15,492 bases of DNA from HGM05232 sp044433325 (GTDB taxonomy: Bacteria; Bacteroidota; Bacteroidia; Bacteroidales; Muribaculaceae). Made by a program: the position numbers and the translations under genes. The notes under the pieces are model-generated. The model was not told the DNA's origin, ran no database searches, and worked only from the letters and a program-made list of their open reading frames with translations. How positions within the stretch are numbered: position 1 is the stretch's first letter; each line of letters starts with the position of its first letter. Of the stretch, positions 12,984 through 15,492 are shown one piece after another. Location of the stretch: assembly GCA_044433325.1 (NCBI GenBank), contig JAWXTT010000039.1:1-15492 (forward strand), read 5' to 3'.

Positions 12984-13667
12984 GTGGAGAGTAATAAGAT
13001 ATTAATAGCATTTGATTTAGATGATACACTTTATAAAGAGATAGAGTTTGTCAAATCAGCCTATCGCCATATCAGTAACTATATAAATAACAGTTACGGG
13101 ATAAATATTCAGGAGAGTTTCAATATCCTTTACAACGCTTATAAATCTAATAAAAATCCATTCGATACGCTACTTGACAGCCACCCTATCATAACAGAAT
13201 CAGCAATGGATCTAGTCGAATTATATCGTTATCACACACCAACAATTACACTTGACCACGAAACCACACAGCTACTAGAGCAACTAAATACAGCTGGTTA
13301 CACCTTAGCAATAATCACTGATGGGCGCAGTCGCACGCAACGCAACAAGATATCCGCCCTAGAGCTACTAAGCTATATTGATAATGAGAATATAATAATC
13401 TCAGAGGAGATAGGAAGTGACAAAACCAATATTCGTAACTTTCTATATTTCAACGATAGCTACACAACATTATATTACGTAGGAGATAATCCTCGCAAAG
13501 ATTTCCTAAACCCTAACACCCTTAATTGGCACACCATTATGTTACGTGATAGTGGTGAGAATATCCATACCCAAGAGATACAGCTCTCAGAGAACCATCA
13601 CGCCGAGTATCTTATAGACACAATAGCTGAGGTAGCAACGATTATAGAAACAAATAATCCAGATTAG
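12984..13667 (+). CDS. HAD-family hydrolase (probable phosphatase)
   Basis: A 227-residue haloacid dehalogenase-type hydrolase, probably a soluble phosphatase that uses Mg and an Asp nucleophile. I start it at the GTG at 12984 (MESNKILIAF), because the in-frame TTG at 12960 overlaps the -7 element. Motif I is FDLDDTLYKE, with Asp11 as nucleophile and Asp13 as acid/base. Motif II is AIITDGRS, with Thr112. The motif III Lys is Lys147 in EEIGSDKTN, and motif IV is YYVGDNPRKDF (165-174). Residues 18-90 form the helical cap. All catalytic positions are present. The gene lies 53 bp upstream of gmd, and similar HAD proteins occur in surface sugar loci, so a sugar phosphate or phosphoglycolate-like substrate is plausible, but specificity cannot be read from the sequence. 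Confidence 0.85.
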   Translation: MESNKILIAFDLDDTLYKEIEFVKSAYRHISNYINNSYGINIQESFNILYNAYKSNKNPFDTLLDSHPIITESAMDLVELYRYHTPTITLDHETTQLLEQLNTAGYTLAIITDGRSRTQRNKISALELLSYIDNENIIISEEIGSDKTNIRNFLYFNDSYTTLYYVGDNPRKDFLNPNTLNWHTIMLRDSGENIHTQEIQLSENHHAEYLIDTIAEVATIIETNNPD

Positions 13668-13720
13668 ATAGCGAAAAAGCGAAAAAAAATAATTAATTTT
13701 ACAGCACGAAATTATAATAT

Positions 13721-14782
13721 ATGAATAGAGAGAAGGTAGCATTAATCACTGGGATTACAGGACAAGATGGCTCATTTCTAGCTGAATTTCTGCTAGAGAA
13801 GGGGTATGAAGTACACGGAATTATCCGTCGTAGTAGTACATTTAACACATCACGTATTGAACATTTGTACTTTGATGAATGGGTGCGTGATATGAAAAAT
13901 AAACGTTTAATTGAACTACACTACGGAGATATGACCGATTCTAGCTCGTTAATACGTATAATCCAAGAGGTTAAACCTACTGAGATTTATAACCTAGCAG
14001 CACAGAGCCACGTAAAGGTATCATTTGATGTCCCTGAATACACAGCTGAAACTGATGCAGTAGGGACATTACGACTATTGGAGGCTGTTCGCATATTAGG
14101 GATGGAGAAATCAACTCGCATTTACCAAGCTAGTACATCTGAATTATATGGAAAAGTTCAAGAAGTACCACAAAACGAGAATACACCATTCTACCCACGT
14201 AGTCCATACGCCTGCGCTAAGATTTATGGATTCTGGATAACTAAGAATTATCGCGAAAGTTACGGTATGTACGCCGTAAATGGTATCCTATTCAACCATG
14301 AGAGTGAACGTCGTGGCGAAACTTTCGTTACACGTAAAATATCACTAGCGGCGGCTCGCATTGCTAATGGCTTACAAGATAAATTATATTTAGGCAATAT
14401 GAATGCTCTACGTGATTGGGGTTACGCCAAAGATTATGTCGAGTGCATGTGGCTAATAATGCAACAAGATACACCCGAAGATTATGTAATAGCAACTGGT
14501 GAGTACCATACGGTACGTGAATTTACTACTCTAGCCTTTGCTCGTGCAGGAATTACACTAAGCTGGGAGGGTGACGGTATTGATGAAAAGGGTATAGATA
14601 TCGCAACTGAGAAAGTATTAGTTGAAGTTGACCCTAAATATTTCCGTCCAGCCGAGGTGGAACAACTACTAGGTGATCCAACTAAGTCTCGCGAAAAATT
14701 AGGGTGGAATCCACGCAAAACATCATTTGAAGAGTTAGTTAATATTATGGTTGACCATGATATGAAACTAGTCAAAAAATAG
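13721..14782 (+). CDS. gmd: GDP-mannose 4,6-dehydratase
   Basis: Gmd turns GDP-D-mannose into GDP-4-keto-6-deoxy-D-mannose, the first committed step to GDP-L-fucose. The 353-residue protein belongs to the extended short-chain dehydrogenase family and binds NADP near its N-terminus (GITGQDGSFL, 11-20, with RRSSTFNTSRI after the second strand). Active-site residues match the E. coli enzyme: Thr139 and Glu141 in ASTSELYG, Tyr163 and Lys167 in SPYACAKIYG. LFNHESERRGETFVTRKI and the NALRDWGYAKDYVE block are also characteristic. It starts 53 bp after the HAD gene and ends 5 bp before fcl, so all three probably share a transcript. Just before it I see only AT-rich sequence with an imperfect TAATTTTA, not a clear promoter. 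Its product feeds fucosylated capsules, O-antigen or glycoproteins. Confidence 0.97.
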   Translation: MNREKVALITGITGQDGSFLAEFLLEKGYEVHGIIRRSSTFNTSRIEHLYFDEWVRDMKNKRLIELHYGDMTDSSSLIRIIQEVKPTEIYNLAAQSHVKVSFDVPEYTAETDAVGTLRLLEAVRILGMEKSTRIYQASTSELYGKVQEVPQNENTPFYPRSPYACAKIYGFWITKNYRESYGMYAVNGILFNHESERRGETFVTRKISLAAARIANGLQDKLYLGNMNALRDWGYAKDYVECMWLIMQQDTPEDYVIATGEYHTVREFTTLAFARAGITLSWEGDGIDEKGIDIATEKVLVEVDPKYFRPAEVEQLLGDPTKSREKLGWNPRKTSFEELVNIMVDHDMKLVKK

Positions 14783-14787
14783 AGTTT

Positions 14788-15492
14788 ATGGATAAAAATG
14801 CAAAGATATATATCGCTGGCCACCGTGGATTAGTGGGGAGTGCAATATGGCGCAACCTAACTGAGAAGGGTTACACTAACCTAATAGGGCGCACTCATAG
14901 CGAGTTGGATTTAATGGATAGTGTAGCAGTTCGCAACTTTTTTGACATTGAGCAACCTGAATATGTAATACTAGCAGCAGCGCATGTTGGGGGGATTATG
15001 GCTAATAACATATACCGTGCAGACTTTATATATAACAATCTACAAATCCAACAGAATGTAATAGGTGAATCATTCCGCCATAATGTAACTAAGCTACTAT
15101 TCTTAGGTAGCACATGTATATATCCACGTGACGCAGTACAACCTATTGCTGAGGATTCGTTACTTACCTCACCTCTTGAATATACTAATGAGCCATACGC
15201 CATAGCTAAGATAGCAGGTTTGAAGATGTGTGAGAGTTTTAATATCCAATATGGTACTAACTATATAGCAGTTATGCCAACCAACCTGTATGGTCCTAAC
15301 GATAATTTTGATTTAGAGCGTAGCCATGTATTACCTGCTATGATACGTAAAATATATCTAGCTAAACAGCTAATGCTTGATAATTGGGACGCAATACGTA
15401 CCGATTTAGATAAACGACCTATTGAGTCAATAAATGGCACAAATACCGATAACGAGATTACCGCAATCCTAAATAAATATGGTATCTATAAC
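14788..15492 (+). CDS. fcl: GDP-L-fucose synthase, N-terminal part (cut by window edge)
   Basis: The first 235 codons of GDP-L-fucose synthase (Fcl/WcaG), which epimerises and reduces the Gmd product to GDP-L-fucose. The frame is open to the window edge. The N-terminal NADP motif is AGHRGLVGSAI (10-20). Catalytic residues fit the E. coli enzyme: Ser108 and Cys110 in LGSTCIYP, Tyr137 and Lys141 in EPYAIAKIAG, and His180 in LERSHVLPAMIRK. After that, residues about 190-235 (DNWDAIRTDLDKRPIESING and on) are an insertion absent from E. coli Fcl but, as I recall, usual in Bacteroides enzymes of about 360 residues. The ATG lies 5 bp after the gmd stop, so the two are translationally close and work in sequence. 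Confidence 0.95.
   Translation, partial: MDKNAKIYIAGHRGLVGSAIWRNLTEKGYTNLIGRTHSELDLMDSVAVRNFFDIEQPEYVILAAAHVGGIMANNIYRADFIYNNLQIQQNVIGESFRHNVTKLLFLGSTCIYPRDAVQPIAEDSLLTSPLEYTNEPYAIAKIAGLKMCESFNIQYGTNYIAVMPTNLYGPNDNFDLERSHVLPAMIRKIYLAKQLMLDNWDAIRTDLDKRPIESINGTNTDNEITAILNKYGIYN

Noticed and set aside
14895..15203. Minus-strand ORF of 102 codons at the right end
   Set aside because: It lies opposite the catalytic core of GDP-L-fucose synthase, whose frame is clearly the coding one.

Overview
The window looks like a piece of chromosome from an AT-rich member of the Bacteroidales (Bacteroidetes), probably a gut or host-associated anaerobe. Four things point there: a fused nuoCD gene in a nuo operon that goes straight from CD to H with no EFG genes; several promoters of the Bacteroidetes type (TAnnTTTG near -7, TTG near -33); many lipoproteins beside a TonB-dependent receptor; and a GDP-fucose synthase with the insertion seen in Bacteroides enzymes. 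The species cannot be named from the sequence.

Region 1 (1-4091, minus strand) is energy metabolism: nuoA, nuoB, nuoCD and nuoH of respiratory complex I, then the first 98 codons of atpD (F1 ATPase beta), which runs off the left edge. atpD stands where nuoI would be expected. A 322-bp intergenic region (4092-4413) holds promoters for the nuo operon (leftward) and for a TonB-dependent receptor (rightward).

Region 2 (4356-10390, plus strand) is an envelope cluster. It has a TonB-dependent outer-membrane receptor, then, 13 bp later, a large lipoprotein made of three tandem ~137-residue beta-rich repeats plus an N-terminal domain. Two smaller lipoproteins follow that appear to be distant paralogues of each other. 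A hairpin over a stop codon and a 126-bp palindromic, MITE/REP-like element separate the first lipoprotein from the second. A good terminator and a new promoter separate the second from the third. No SusD gene is present. The cargo is unknown. This is the best candidate in the window for an undescribed system.

Region 3 (10398-12921) pairs a ZIP-family metal transporter (ZupT-like, minus strand) with a divergent three-gene unit: an ECF-type sigma factor, a one-helix membrane protein that is probably its anti-sigma factor, and a periplasmic Spy/CpxP-like protein with two LTxxQ-type motifs. The divergent -7 elements are only 4 bp apart and the sigma mRNA would be almost leaderless. The arrangement suggests an envelope or metal stress circuit. 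A strong terminator ends the unit.

Region 4 (12955-15492, plus strand) is sugar-nucleotide metabolism: a HAD-family phosphatase, gmd (GDP-mannose 4,6-dehydratase) and the first 235 codons of fcl (GDP-L-fucose synthase), which runs off the right edge. gmd and fcl together make GDP-L-fucose for surface glycans or glycoproteins. No tRNA, rRNA, CRISPR array, transposase or phage gene was seen.
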